A DNA stretch of 64,000 bases from Acephala macrosclerotiorum (GCA_014904845.1 MU119202.1:496001-560000); one strand, 5' to 3'; shown: positions 1 through 11,165, counted from the stretch's first letter. Notes: generated by a model not told the origin, from the letters alone. A program made the numbers and translations.

Positions 1-1643
1 TTTTTCGATTATAAAAATTTTAAAAATTGTTTTTATTTTTACTTGAAATAAAATCGCATTATAAACGTTTTCGTATATCGTTTAAAAATTCAATAAAAGT
101 CGAAAAAACGTTTAATAATATTTTAATACGTTTCAATAAACGTAATAAAATTTGTTTCGTATAATAGTTTTTATTCGTATATTCGAACGTAAATTAAATT
201 GTTTTTGAATCAGTTTTTAATGTAATATTTCGAAGTATTCGAAAATCGTTTTATTTGAATTTTGTACTCGAATTAATGCGAATGTAATCGTATTTTATTA
301 ATTGAATATTTTGTTTTAATGTTTTTCGATTTCGAAATTTGATTTTATAATTTTAATTATTTTATTGAAAAGCAAACTTTTTTTAGTAAGTTTTTAGTAA
401 TAAAATTTATTAGTTTCGTCGATAAATATAATCGAAAACGTATTATAATAATTTTTAAATTTAATATTTGTTTTCGAATATAAATTTTCGAATATTCGTA
501 TAAATATATTTAATGAATTTTTTTTTTCGTAGTATTTAAATTTATCGTTATAAATCTTTATAAAAATAATTAATTTTTTATTGAGATTAAATATTATTTG
601 ATTTTCGCGATTGAAATTATATATTAATCGATTAAAATTTTTTGATAGTTTTTTAATTTTTGATAATAATAAAAACGATAAATTTCATTTCGAGTTTTCG
701 TTTTTTGATAACAAATCTAATAATAATATTTTATTACGCTTTTGAATTTGTTTTTAAAGTATCGTACGTTCGAATAATATTGTTTACTTTATAGAAAATT
801 CTATAATAAGTCTTAGTAATTAAAAAAAGAAATTCAAAGGTATTAATACTATTTTTTTAATTTTTTCAATAGAAATAATAAAAAACGTTAGTTTTTAAAT
901 TTATTTTGTTTTTAAATCGATTGTATTTTTCTATAAATTAAAATTTTTTATTAAATTTATTTTTATAATTTTTTTATGCGATTATTTTAATTGTTTTTTT
1001 TATTTGCAATATTTATTAATATTTTTAAATTTTTAATAAATCGTTTTTTCGATATTTATATTTCGTTTATTCGCAAAATTTTATATAATTTTTTTTTCGT
1101 ATTTTTATTTATTTTCTTTTCAAATATTTTCTTTATTTATTCTAAAAATGCTTTTTTATATTTTATTTATAATTTATAGTTTCGATTATTTTTCGCTTTA
1201 AAACTTTATATTTATTTCAATGTATATTGTATCGAATCGAGAAATAGAAAAAGTAATAAAAAAGTTTTTTTTTAATCAAAATCGTATTCTAAAAAAATAT
1301 AATCGTATTCTCAAAAAATATTTTATCGAATCGTATTGTATTCGATAAACATATTAATTTAACGAGTTTTCGTATTAAATTCGTAAAAATTGTTTTTAAT
1401 ATTATTTAATAAATTACAATAAAATACTCGTTATTAATACGCAATAAAACGTAGAATAAAAAATCAATTAATTTCAAATCGAAGAAAATAAAACGAGCGT
1501 AAAATCGCAATATTTTTTGAAAATTTAATAGTTTTTTTTAATAGATTACATACAATTTGAATTTTCTTATTCGATCGATTTTATTTAATTACTATTTTTT
1601 CGTAAATAATTTTATTATTTTATAATCGAACGAATTCAATTAT
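1..1643 (-). mobile_element. Copia element copy A: 5' leader and gag end, heavily RIP-mutated
   Basis: This stretch aligns by eye, almost without gaps, with 6,050-7,744 of the neighbouring element. It is therefore the leader plus gag end of a second copy of the same minus-strand Ty1/copia retrotransposon; the rest lies left of the window. It is far more AT-rich than its partner, and most differences are C-to-T or G-to-A. No reading frame survives. Relative to copy B it lacks about 40 bases near 7,602-7,640 and has no assembly gap where B has one. The LTR at 1,644-1,891 sits where its 5' LTR should be, so A and B appear to share that LTR. Homology is seen directly; the shared-LTR reading is inference. 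Confidence 0.75.
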
Positions 1644-1891
1644 TGATTAGTATTAATATTAGAACGTTCGAGGACAAATCACGAAATACTAAAATCTTAA
1701 TCTGGTATTAATAATTCAATTCTATTTGCCTTTTCTTAGAAGAGGCATCTTTCTATTTATATAATTAAATAGAGTAGACGTAAGATTAAAGAGTGGACGC
1801 TAGAGCAATTATTGCCAAGGGCAATAGAGATTATAGCTAAGATTATTTAGTCGATCGTTTAAGCGATTACATAATTGAATCGATATTAGCA
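1644..1891 (-). repeat. Copia LTR (3' LTR of element B, probably also 5' LTR of copy A)
   Basis: The same sequence recurs at 7,745-7,980 and 7,981-8,207. On the plus strand the unit begins TGATTAGTA and ends TATTAGCA, giving the short imperfect TG...CA termini usual for LTRs. On the minus (element) strand a TATA-like TATATAAATAG lies at 1,753-1,763, suitable for a promoter inside the LTR. This is the least mutated of the three copies: for example it keeps cttagaagaggcatctttct where the right copy reads cttagaagaaacatttctct. Ends are approximate. Confidence 0.7.
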
Positions 1892-2269
1892 ATTCTTTTT
1901 TTGAGAGGAGACGCTTTTTTCAACTCGTAAACCAGATACAGGGGAAAGTACTACCGCGGCTGTCAACGCGCTGTCCCGCTACCAAATACTAAAAAGAAAT
2001 CTGATCGTGAATCAATCGCCGTCACGTGTTGTAATGCTTAACCGATTAGACCAGACTTAAGGGAATTCCCCCAAACCCGGTGTTTATAACCTCCGAGTCA
2101 ATCGAAAGCCCTGCTTTCGAAAATACCGAAAATATCGAAAAAATACTAAAAATACCAAAACAACAATTACACGTCTTTCTTTCCAGTATTGTCCTTTTTA
2201 ACGATCGCTCTCCTCGCTATTCTCGCTTTCGTCGATTGATTCCTGGGCTTCGAGACGTTGCACTCATCC

Positions 2270-2839
2270 CTATACTTTGACATTAAGGCGATTGGTATTA
2301 ACGAGCGACTCAAGTACTTTATTAGCGTTGGACTTAGTTATAGTATCAACTGGATTACTATTCCCAGTAATCCACCGAATCTTCGAGAGTTTTTTGCGTT
2401 TATACGATTGTCTAATGATCATAATATCGATTATGAGACGCTTCTCTTTAGTAGTGCCGAACTTGACTATGCACTCGTAGAGAGAGAAGGAATCGGTACA
2501 AATGACCACGGGAATTGGATTTAATTCGAGTCGTTTCATGATAAGGTTAAGGGTAGTAGAAATCGAGATTCCTATGTCGATTCCTGTTGTCATTGCGTAT
2601 AACTCAAAAGCTAAAATAGTACGAGTAATTCTTTTGTACTTCGTTGAATTTCAATGGAGTAAATTGCCCCGCAAATCGAATTGTCCATCGCTATAAATCT
2701 CATTGCCAAAAACGACGACATATCCGATTTGCGAATTGAGATTCTCATTCATGGCAAAGGAGCCGTCCACAAAGACGAAAAGTTTCGTTGAATGTAAATC
2801 CAAACAAAGGAACCGGAGTCCACGGTCGAGATTGTTCAT
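2270..2839 (-). pseudogene. Copia RNase H domain remnant
   Basis: Two open stretches in one frame (2,839-2,651 and 2,593-2,270), separated by at least one stop, carry the copia RNase H signature. The first has KLFVFVDGSFAMNENLNSQ followed by IGYVVVFGNE. The second has ICTDSFSLYECIVKFGTTKE, then EKRLIIDIMIIRQSY, and ends with KIRWITGNSNPVDTITKS. The latter corresponds to the conserved C-terminal block with NPAD(A/T)TK in family members; here it reads NPVDTITK. Ala-to-Val at this point fits a C-to-T change. The domain follows RT in frame, as expected for the C-terminus of a copia polyprotein. It ends about 380 bp before the LTR. Confidence 0.85.
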
Positions 2840-3700
2840 TTGCCATTGTAACCGCTTATTTAGCGTTGCAATTTGCCCCTTTTTAAAATGTTAATATTGA
2901 GCTGCCGCCGACATGTCGTACGCAACTTCCGATTGACAAATAGAATTGATGTATGCTCCTTGAGCACGTTGCTCGAAATACGTCTACTTGTAGAAGTCTG
3001 ATTTCGGATCAATTAGATCTAAGCGCTTACCTTGCCCTTTTTACGAAAGCACAATCCCATTTCCAGTCTCATCCATTGCTAGTTTGTATTCGTTGAATAA
3101 CAGAGGAGTATTCGGCGTGAGGGACTCTGTAGGTTTAACTAGTAATTTGATCTTTTGCAACTCAGAGTTTTCTAGTTCTACAAAGGTTTGATCTCCCAGG
3201 ATAAGCGTATTATCGGTTTGTATGTCGACTATCTCGAATGGGGTATAATTATCCTTTGTAATAAATAGACAAAAATCGAAGATTGAGAGTTCTATTGAGA
3301 GTTTATTTCTGTGGTAAGCACTATACGTTCTATATTAGTACATTTTCGCTTCCGGGACTTCGTAGAAGGGTTTAATCACTTTGAAAACGACGTTCGATAG
3401 AAATTCATCCGTTATTTTTTTTGGAAATCTAACGAAGATAACACGTACTAGTAAAGTTATTGATTACACGTATACTTGGATAATGTCTCTCAAGTAAAAG
3501 TTAATTCCTTTGGATTTGAGAAATGGAATTAAAACGACGATAATTCGTTGATTAACGCGCTGGATAATCGGGGATTGAATTAGTATTATTTTCTTACTTT
3601 TATCATTGAATATTTGAATCACAAAACGAGATTTCTCGTATAGAATTGCCGTTCCCATGCCTTTGACTTCGTTTACTAGTTTTGAGTCGAAAATTCGTTA
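2840..3700 (-). pseudogene. Copia reverse transcriptase remnant
   Basis: An open block at 3,658-3,464 contains SRFVIQIFNDKSKKIILIQS, then QRVNQRIIVVLIP and FYLRDIIQVYV. This is the conserved RT entry region of fungal copia elements (normally LRDI.QAY). Downstream in the same frame comes the metal-binding motif, read here as DIQTDNTLIL at about 3,223-3,194. Relatives have TDD, so the second Asp codon (3,211-3,209) has become Asn. Further in-frame stops lie at 3,043-3,041, 2,986-2,984 and 2,893-2,891; each is TAA or TAG and could derive from CAA or CAG. No frameshift is needed from 3,658 to the end of RNase H. Identity is from family knowledge; the stops and the Asn are seen directly. Confidence 0.82.
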
Positions 3701-3949
3701 GTTGCCAATCTCCTTCGAATTATTGGGAATTAGTTCAAAAACTCCTTTCGCGATTAGTCTATCAATTTCCTTTCTACAGGAAACTGTAAACAGATTACCT
3801 AGAGTAGTAATAATTCCTTTTGCGCGAAGGTCTATAAACAATTGCTTATCTCTAGTCTCTTTCTCGATCAAATAAACTTCGAAAGTTTCTACATCTATAC
3901 AAATTGTTATATAAATATGTTTATCGGGATTAAAAACGTAGAAAAGGAT

Positions 3950-4968
3950 CTCTATCGCAATTCGAAATAAACGTAAGTTTTCTTTCGAAATATACGAGGT
4001 TTTCTCGATCGAGCGAAATAAATCAAATATATTTTCTCCTATTCTCGAACTCTTTTTAAAGAGATTTGATTCTGGGTTTAAATCTTTTAATAAATTTTCT
4101 TTTAATGAATAATCTTCTGGTTATTCTTCGAATTATTCGAAGTTTTAATAAAATGATTTTATCGTAGTACTGCGGAACTCCTTGGTCTATTTGGCAATTG
4201 TAATTAATATGTCTTTTTATTTACTATTAAAAGCGTATACAATTCTCTTTATTCTTTGCTTTCTTTCTAAACAAATACATTTGAATTTAAAAGTAGATTG
4301 ATCAAATAATAATTCCATAGACTATTTCTCATTCGTAAAGTATTATTAATTTGATAAATAGCGTAACATTCTCGAACCGCGATTATTGTACTTTTTATCG
4401 CTTTAATTCTAACGGTAATTGATATTGCAAACGCGTTCTATTGTAATATTCGAAAGTAAACGCCGAAGACAAAAAGTGTAAAAATAATATCGTTCGATTC
4501 CATCGTATTATTAATTACTTTGATCGCTATTTAAAATCGCTTTTTTTTTTGCAAATCGAGGAGTTCTCGAAGTAATATATTATACGCACGTTTCAATAAG
4601 ACGTAGTACTTTTTTATTAGATTAATCGAGTTGTGAGTTTCTATTGATATAGTTTTCGAGTCGATGTTTATACTTTTAGTATTATCGCGGAATTTCTTAG
4701 AATTGAAGTTCGTTCCGGGATTATGAATAATAAATGTCGGTGGTCCAAAGTAAACGTCGATTTAATACGCTTGAAAAGTATTTTATGTTTTTTTTGTCGA
4801 TATATTTACAAGGAATTTCGCGACTTGAAATACTATAATCTCGTCTACGATCTGGAGTATTAACTTCTCGTCGATCTATAATACGTTTAAATAAACGGAG
4901 TAATTGAAATTATAGTCGTTGTACAATGTAAATTTGAAGCGATCAAGGGATTTATTATTCATTTGGTA
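3950..4968 (-). pseudogene. Copia integrase core remnant
   Basis: On the minus strand near 4,740-4,590 the frame of the upstream zinc finger reads PTFIIHNPGTNFNSKKF and then ISIETHNSINLIKKYYVLLK. This matches the integrase catalytic core of fungal copia elements, where the second catalytic Asp lies in a HDxGxNF-like context and the Glu in a VExHNSxG-like context. Here the Asp codon (4,722-4,720) reads Asn, while the Glu codon is still present. The remainder towards 3,950 is too eroded for me to place the first catalytic Asp or the C-terminal region. A net frame change relative to RT lies somewhere in or after this segment. The left boundary is a guess. Confidence 0.6.
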
Positions 4969-5184
4969 TTATTGGTAGAATTTCGTTATTTTTTTAATTT
5001 TTTCGAAATTCGTAAGATATTTTTCACGCTTTAATACTCGCGCGAATCTGGCGGTCGATAAATATTCGAAATACTTGTACAATCGTTTAAATTTCGTTTT
5101 AATCAAATAACAAGTAATAAAATCGACCCCTGCCATAGAAATTTCACAGTTACTATAAATCAAATTCTCGAGTAAATCAAACAA
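4969..5184 (-). pseudogene. GAG-pre-integrase zinc-finger domain remnant
   Basis: An open frame of about 71 codons contains LIKTKFKRLYKYFEYLSTAR. Copia relatives have an HHCC zinc finger here with a motif close to LRRLHRRFGH. In this copy both His positions read Tyr (RLY and FEY), and the downstream Cys-containing segment reads KFYQ. His-to-Tyr and Cys-to-Tyr both need one C-to-T or G-to-A change, so the zinc ligands appear to have been lost to RIP-type mutation. The segment sits between protease and integrase in the same frame as protease, which is its normal position. Confidence 0.7.
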
Positions 5185-5187
5185 TAT

Positions 5188-5433
5188 CTAAAAATGTTCA
5201 AACGCTCTAATAATAGGCGTATATCGTTTATCCCGAACAAATACGTTGTTAAAATTATCGAATTTAATTTGCAATTTATTTATATTTTGAAAATACAATA
5301 GAAAAAGTACGTCTATTAAGACCACGTAAAACGTAACACGTTCAATTGGCGTATTAACGTCGATAGTCCCAAAAGATGAAATTTCGTCGATTTTAAATTT
5401 GATTACTACTTTTCCAATTCTAAATCCGTTCAA
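5188..5433 (-). pseudogene. Copia protease region remnant
   Basis: An open frame of 81 codons reads TIDVNTPIERVTFYVVLIDV followed by LFLLYFQNINKLQIKFDN. Fungal copia polyproteins have the pattern lDvnTPi..vtFhvv...PFLlcl.dmd.l.v.fdN between the aspartic protease active site and the zinc finger, so this is the C-terminal half of the protease region. The frame is shared with the zinc finger and with gag. The catalytic DTG would lie upstream (higher coordinates), in a segment too eroded for me to identify it. Confidence 0.7.
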
Positions 5434-6363
5434 TTTAACGTTTCAAATCCGTTGGAGAATTAAGTACTAGTTTTCGCCGACAGTCGATCGTTGAACGACG
5501 CTAATATCGACTATAATACCCATGAAAACGTTTAATACGTAGCGATTCGTTAAGTACGTTTTTGTATTAGTGGATATTAAAAGTAGTCTCGATTGTATTG
5601 CGATATTCGATATCGTATAGTAAATTGATTGGCGATCGAGTAATTCGATAATTCTAAGTCTATTAATCGTACCGTAAAATGTTATAAAATAATTGATCGA
5701 TCGCGTAATATCGTTTTCGTATAAATCTCTTTTTTTGATAAATTCAACGACGAATTGTTCGTATTTCTTAGCGATATCGAAGTTTAGTTTTTCGAATTCA
5801 ATTACGAATTGAATTATTTTGTTTTTGTCGAACGATTTCGACTTTTTAAAACCGTCGTACGCTTTTTTTCTTTCTTTTAGCGTATAGCGAGTATTTTAAC
5901 AATTCGAGTTCTTATAAACGAAGTACTTTTTTTTATTTTAATATGTTGTCGATTTTTTGTAATTAGTTCGATCGCTATACCAAGTGTTTTTACCGTGATA
6001 TTTGCGGTTTACGAAGTATAATCCGATCATATCTCGGTAAACTTCTCTTTTTCCGACTATAAAAATTCTAAAAACTATTTCTACTTTCGTTTGAAATGAA
6101 ATCGCGTTACGAACGTCTTCGTATACCGTTTAAAAATTCGATGAAAATCGAAAAAGCGTCTGGTAACACTCTGGTACACTTCGATAAACGTAGTAAAACT
6201 TGTCCCGTATAATAGTTTTTGTTCGTATATTCGGACGTAAATTAAATTGTTTTTAAATCAGTCCTTGGCGTAGTATTTCGAAGTATTCGAAAATCGTTTT
6301 GTTTGGATTTTGCGCTCGAACTAACGCGAGTATAACCGTATTCTATTAATTGAGTATTCTATT

Positions 6364-6774
6364 TCAACGTTTTTCGATTTCGAAGTTCGATTTTACAATT
6401 TTAATTATTTTGTTAAAAAGCAAACCTTTCCCAGCGAGTTTCTGGTAATAGAACTCGCTAATCTCGTCGACAAATATAATCGAGAACGCGTTACGGTAAT
6501 TCTTAGGTCTAATATTTATTTTCGAATATAAGTTTTCGAATACTCGTATAAACATATTTAATAAATTTTCTCCTTCGTAGTATTTGAATTTATCGTCGTA
6601 AATTTTTATAAAAATAATTAATTCTTTGTTAAAACTAAATATTATTTGATTCTCGCGATTGAAATTGTATATTAATCGATTAAAATTCTTTGGTAGTTTT
6701 TCAGTTTCTAGTAATAATAAAAACGACGGGTTTCGTTTCGAGTTTTCGTTCTTTGGTAGTAAATTTAGTAACAA
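6364..6774 (-). pseudogene. Copia gag remnant
   Basis: An open frame of 136 codons on the element strand includes FKYYEGENLLNMFIRVFENL and FSIIFVDEISEFYYQKLAGK. Copia gag proteins have a comparable kY.G....w...F.r.fe pattern and an a..YY piece in the UBN2-like capsid region. It is in the same frame as protease, 1.3 kb downstream, so gag and pol were probably one reading frame. The same region in copy A (about 400-730) is fully broken. The gag start codon cannot be placed. Confidence 0.6.
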
Positions 6775-7440
6775 TATTTTATTGCGCTTTTAGAGTTGTT
6801 TTTAGAGTGTCGTACGTTCGAATAACGTCGTCTACTTTATAGAAAGTCTTGTAGCAAGTTTTGGTAATTGAGAAGAGGAGTTCGAAAGTGTTAATATTAT
6901 CTTTTTAATCTTTTCAATAGGAATAGTAAAAAACGCTAATTTTCGAGTTTGTTTTACCTTTGAATCGATTGTATTTTTTCATGAGTTAAAGTTTTCTATT
7001 AAATTCATTTTTACAATTTCTTCATACGACTATTTTGATTGTCCCTCTTTATTTGCGATGTTTGTCAATACTCTTAAAATCTTAATAAATCGTTTTTTCG
7101 ATACTTATATTTCGTTTATTTGCAACGCTTTACGTAGTTTTCTTTTCGTGTTTTCGTTTATTTTCTTTTCAAACATTTCTTTTGTTTATTCTAGAAATAC
7201 TTCTTTATATTCTATCTATAATCCATAGTTTCGATTATCCCTCGTTTTAAAACTCTATATTTATTCCAATGTATATTGTATCGAATCGAGAAATAGAAAA
7301 AGTAATAGAGAAACCTTTCTCTGATTAGAATTATACTTTGAGAGTATATAATCGTATTCTCGGAAAGTATTTTATCGAATCGTATTGTACTCGATAAATA
7401 TATTAGTTTGACGAGTTTTCGTATTAGACTTATAAAAATT

Positions 7441-7450
7441 NNNNNNNNNN
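7441..7450. other. Assembly gap of ten Ns
   Basis: Ten ambiguous bases lie directly before a run of T inside the leader of element B. Copy A has an uninterrupted sequence at the equivalent place (about 1,390) with only a short T run, so the true missing length may be only a few bases. The gap probably reflects difficulty with the homopolymer or a scaffold join. Confidence 0.9.
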
Positions 7451-7744
7451 TTTTTTTAGTATTATTTAACAAGTTACAATAAAGTACTCGTTGTTAATAC
7501 GCGATAAAGCGTAAAATAGAGAATTAATCAGTTTCAGGCCGGGGAAAACAAAACGAGCATAGGATCGCAATATTTTTTAAAGATCTAGTAATTTCTTTTA
7601 ATACAAATAAAAACTACTTTTTTTTACGTTCAATTGAATTAATAAATTGCGTACAATCTGAACTTTTTTGTTCGATCGATTTTATTCAATTGTTACTTTT
7701 TCATAAGTAATTTTACTATTCTATAATCGAACGAATTCAACTAT

Positions 7745-7980
7745 TGATTAGTATTAAAACGTTCGAGAACAAATCACGAAATACTAAGATTTTAGTCTAG
7801 TGTCAATAATTCAATTTTGTCTGCTTTTTCTTAGAAGAAACATTTCTCTACTTATATAATTAAACAGAGTGAACGTAAGATTAAAAAGTGAACACTAGAA
7901 CAATTGTTGTCAAAGGCAATAGAAATTATAATTAAGATCATTTAATCGATCGCTTAAACGATCACATGATTAAATCGACA
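7745..7980 (-). repeat. Copia LTR (5' LTR of element B)
   Basis: Second copy of the LTR at 1,644-1,891, alignable along its whole length but more AT-rich. Its left edge (TGATTAGTATTAAAACG) adjoins the element leader. The right edge lacks the TATTAGCA end seen in the left LTR and runs directly into a third LTR-like copy. The right boundary is therefore uncertain by some tens of bases. Confidence 0.65.
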
Positions 7981-8207
7981 ATTAAAACGTTTAAAAACAA
8001 ATTACGAAATATTAAAATTTTAATTTAATATTAATAATTCAATTTTATTTGCTTTTTCTCAAAAGAAGTATTTTTTTATTTATATAATTAAACAAAATAA
8101 ACGTAAAATTAAAAAATAAACATTAAAACAATTATTATCAAAAGTAATAAAAATTATAATTAAAATCATTTAATTGATCGTTTAAACGATTATATAATTA
8201 AATCGAT
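7981..8207 (-). repeat. Third LTR-like copy, head-to-tail with the 5' LTR
   Basis: From attaaaacgtttaaaaac to about aaatcgata, this segment follows the preceding LTR position by position. It is the most mutated copy: almost every C outside CpG has become T. It lacks the first ~12 bases of the other copies. A direct LTR-LTR junction may come from recombination between elements, or may be the edge of a further copy whose body is no longer recognisable. Confidence 0.6.
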
Positions 8208-8377
8208 AAAAATACTTTTATATTATTATATTTTTAATATTTTCAATATTTTTAACAATTGAAATAATTTTAATTTTTAATATTTTAATATTTATATAAA
8301 AAACTTTAATAAATATTATACAAATAAATATAATTCTTCGCTCAAATTATCGAAAATATTTAATTTTTTAATAATTA

Positions 8378-8380
<3 letters not shown>

Positions 8381-8459
<79 letters not shown>
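8381..8459. repeat. Poly-T tract of 79 bases
   Basis: An uninterrupted run of T from 8,381 to 8,459, about 170 bases to the right of the third LTR-like copy. On the opposite strand it is poly-A. It could be an expanded homopolymer, or the tail of a poly-A-terminated element inserted on the minus strand. Its exact length in the assembly should be treated with caution. Confidence 0.9.
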
Positions 8460-11165
8460 CTATTTTTTTTTACGAATTCTAAAGATTTTCAATCAAAAAA
8501 ATTATAAAAAACTTTTTTAATTATCGTTATATTTTATTTAATTATTTTCAATTAAATACTATTAAATTTGAATTTACAAATACGATAAATATCGATAAAA
8601 TAAATAATATAAATATTTATTATTATTTCTCTATAAATTTTAAAGTTTTTACAATTGAAATTCATTGTATAATAATTATTATTTATTAAATATTAATTAT
8701 TAAAATTAATAATATTTCTATTTTTAAATTAAAAATAGAAATTATTTTAACGCTCGATTTAAATCCTTTTAAATTTCTTAAAAAATTTATTAAATTTAAT
8801 CTTTTTTTTATAATTATATATTAATAAATAATTATTTTATTAAATTCGATTATAATAAAATATTTTATTTTAAATACTTTAATTAATATTTCAAATTTAA
8901 ATTTTTATTATCGTATAAATTTAATCGTAATAATTATATTCTTTTTTAAGTTTTTAAACGTTTTTTGAATCAAAAAAATCGAAAAATTTTATAATTCGAT
9001 TTTCGTTAATTATAAAATCTCGAGATTTACGAATTTTTAAAACGCGTTCGAAAGTTTACGTAAAATTTTTTACGAGATTCAATTGATATATAAATACAAT
9101 TGTTTTACTAGTAATTACGTTTTCGATTTTTATTTTATAATTATATAATACTTTTTAATAGATTTTATTTTATTGTAATATCGTTATATTATTTGTATAA
9201 TATTTAAAAGTAAATCGTATATTAAACAATAAACGATATAAAAATCTTACGAATTCGATTTAATCGTTTGTATATTAATTGAAATTATTTTTTATTTTTG
9301 AATTTCATTTAAAAATTTATTAATTTTTTTATTTTTTCGATTTTAATATTTAATTTCTCGATCGATTATATTAAAATTATTCGCAAATTCGACGAATGTA
9401 AATACATTTTTGTTTTTTATATATTTTTTAATAAAAATACATATAATAATATTAATCGAAATTTAAATTTTTATAAAAATCGTTTTCGAACAATTGAAAA
9501 TAAAAATATTTTTATTATTAATTTTAAATTTTTTTTTACATAAAAAATTAAAATATACTTTTGTAATATATTTTAATATTATAAAATATATTGTATTTTA
9601 CGAGATTGTATATTAAATAATTTTCGTAAATAATTATTTTTAAAAACTCGATTTTGCGATTATTTGTTTACTATTGATTCGATTCGATTAAAAATAAAAC
9701 GATTCGAATTATTTTTTCGATTTTATTATTAAAACTTTTATTTCTAATTATATTATTACTAGCGATATATTTAATAGTAAATTTTTTTCAAATTATTTTT
9801 ATTACGAAATAAAACAATATTCGAATAATAATAATACGAATTAATTAATAATATTTATTTTAATTAATTACAAATATATTGTTTATAATAAATATCGATT
9901 AAAAAAAAGTTTATTATTAAATAATATTTATAAATATTTGTAAATTAAATTTTATTTTATTTTGTTTTTATAATTAAACATTTGTAAATAAAAATAAATT
10001 TAAAGTTTTTATTGTTTTGATTTATTTTTTTCGTTTCGTTTTTATTACAATTATTTTTTTTTAAAAATACTATAAAATTTTTTAATCTATTTAAGATTTT
10101 TGATTTTTTTTATTAGTTTTACTTTTAATTAAAAAGAATTTTCTCGAGATAAATAAAAAAACAAATATAGTAATTTGTATAAAAAAATCTAATAATTTAA
10201 TATGAGAAATAAAAAAAAAATATGTTTCGAAATAAAAATTTACGAAAATTCAATAGAAAAAAATTTAATCACTTATTTCAATTTATAATTTTATTTATTA
10301 TTTTTGTATTACGATTATAATTAATATTGTCGATCGAATTATATAGTTTTTACGATTTTTACTATATTCAAATCTCTTTTTTCGTTTTAATAATCGTTAT
10401 AATTTAATTTCTTGAAATTTCAAATATTAAATTTAATTTCTTTCGCGCAATTTATCGACGATTTTTAGAACTCGTAATTTCAAACAATTCAAAAATCAAC
10501 TTTTTGTATTTATTAAAAAATATTTTAATAAACTTTTTCAATAAATATATACTATTTTTTTTTGTATTTTTTCAATAGAAATTATAATTACAATTAATTT
10601 TTTTATAAAATCGTAATTCGAAAATCAATTTTACGATATTATTTTTCAATTTAATCGAGTTTCGTTTAAAGTAAAATTGTAATAATATCAAATTATACAT
10701 TTTAATTAGTATAAAAATACAATGATTATAATAATAAAATTCTTTAATATTAATACAACGTAAAACAAAAAAAATAAAAAGTGCGATTTTTATTTTGTAA
10801 TATTACTCGAAGTAAAATTAATCAATATAAATTTATTAATAAAAAATTTCGATTACAAAGAAATCGTATGAAGTTTTTATTTATTATTAATAAAATCGAT
10901 AAATCGTTAAACGAAAATCAAAATTTCTCGAAAAATGAAAAATATTTTATCGAAGAAATAGATCGAAGAAATAAATACTATTAGTGCGTTCAAATATATT
11001 ACATATGACTTTTTTTTTAAAATTTTCGTAATATATTTTCAAATTATTAATTGAAATTCGATCGATATTTTTTCGATTATATTTCTATTTTTAGTGTTTA
11101 GATTATTCTTTTGATTGGAAAAAATTATTATATAAAGTATTCGATTTATTTAATAACGATTTTAA

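Larger units (their letters stand above)
1644..7980 (-). mobile_element. Ty1/copia LTR retrotransposon B, near full length, inactivated by RIP
   Basis: A minus-strand element of about 6.3 kb bounded by two copies of a ~240-bp LTR. Reading leftward from the right LTR, the remnants come in copia order: gag (6,774-6,364), protease (5,433-5,188), GAG-pre-integrase zinc finger (5,184-4,969), integrase core (around 4,720), reverse transcriptase (3,658 to about 2,900) and RNase H (2,839-2,270). Integrase before RT separates Ty1/copia from gypsy elements. The gag, protease, zinc-finger and integrase pieces share one frame, and RT plus RNase H share another, so a net frame change lies between about 4,600 and 3,658. 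Mutation is uneven: the RNase H end is close to ordinary composition and the gag end is much more AT-rich. The element cannot encode functional proteins. Confidence 0.85.

Noticed and set aside
991..1179. 62-codon Phe/Ile-rich frame in copy A
   Set aside because: Falls in the leader of a RIP-mutated retrotransposon; composition alone explains it.
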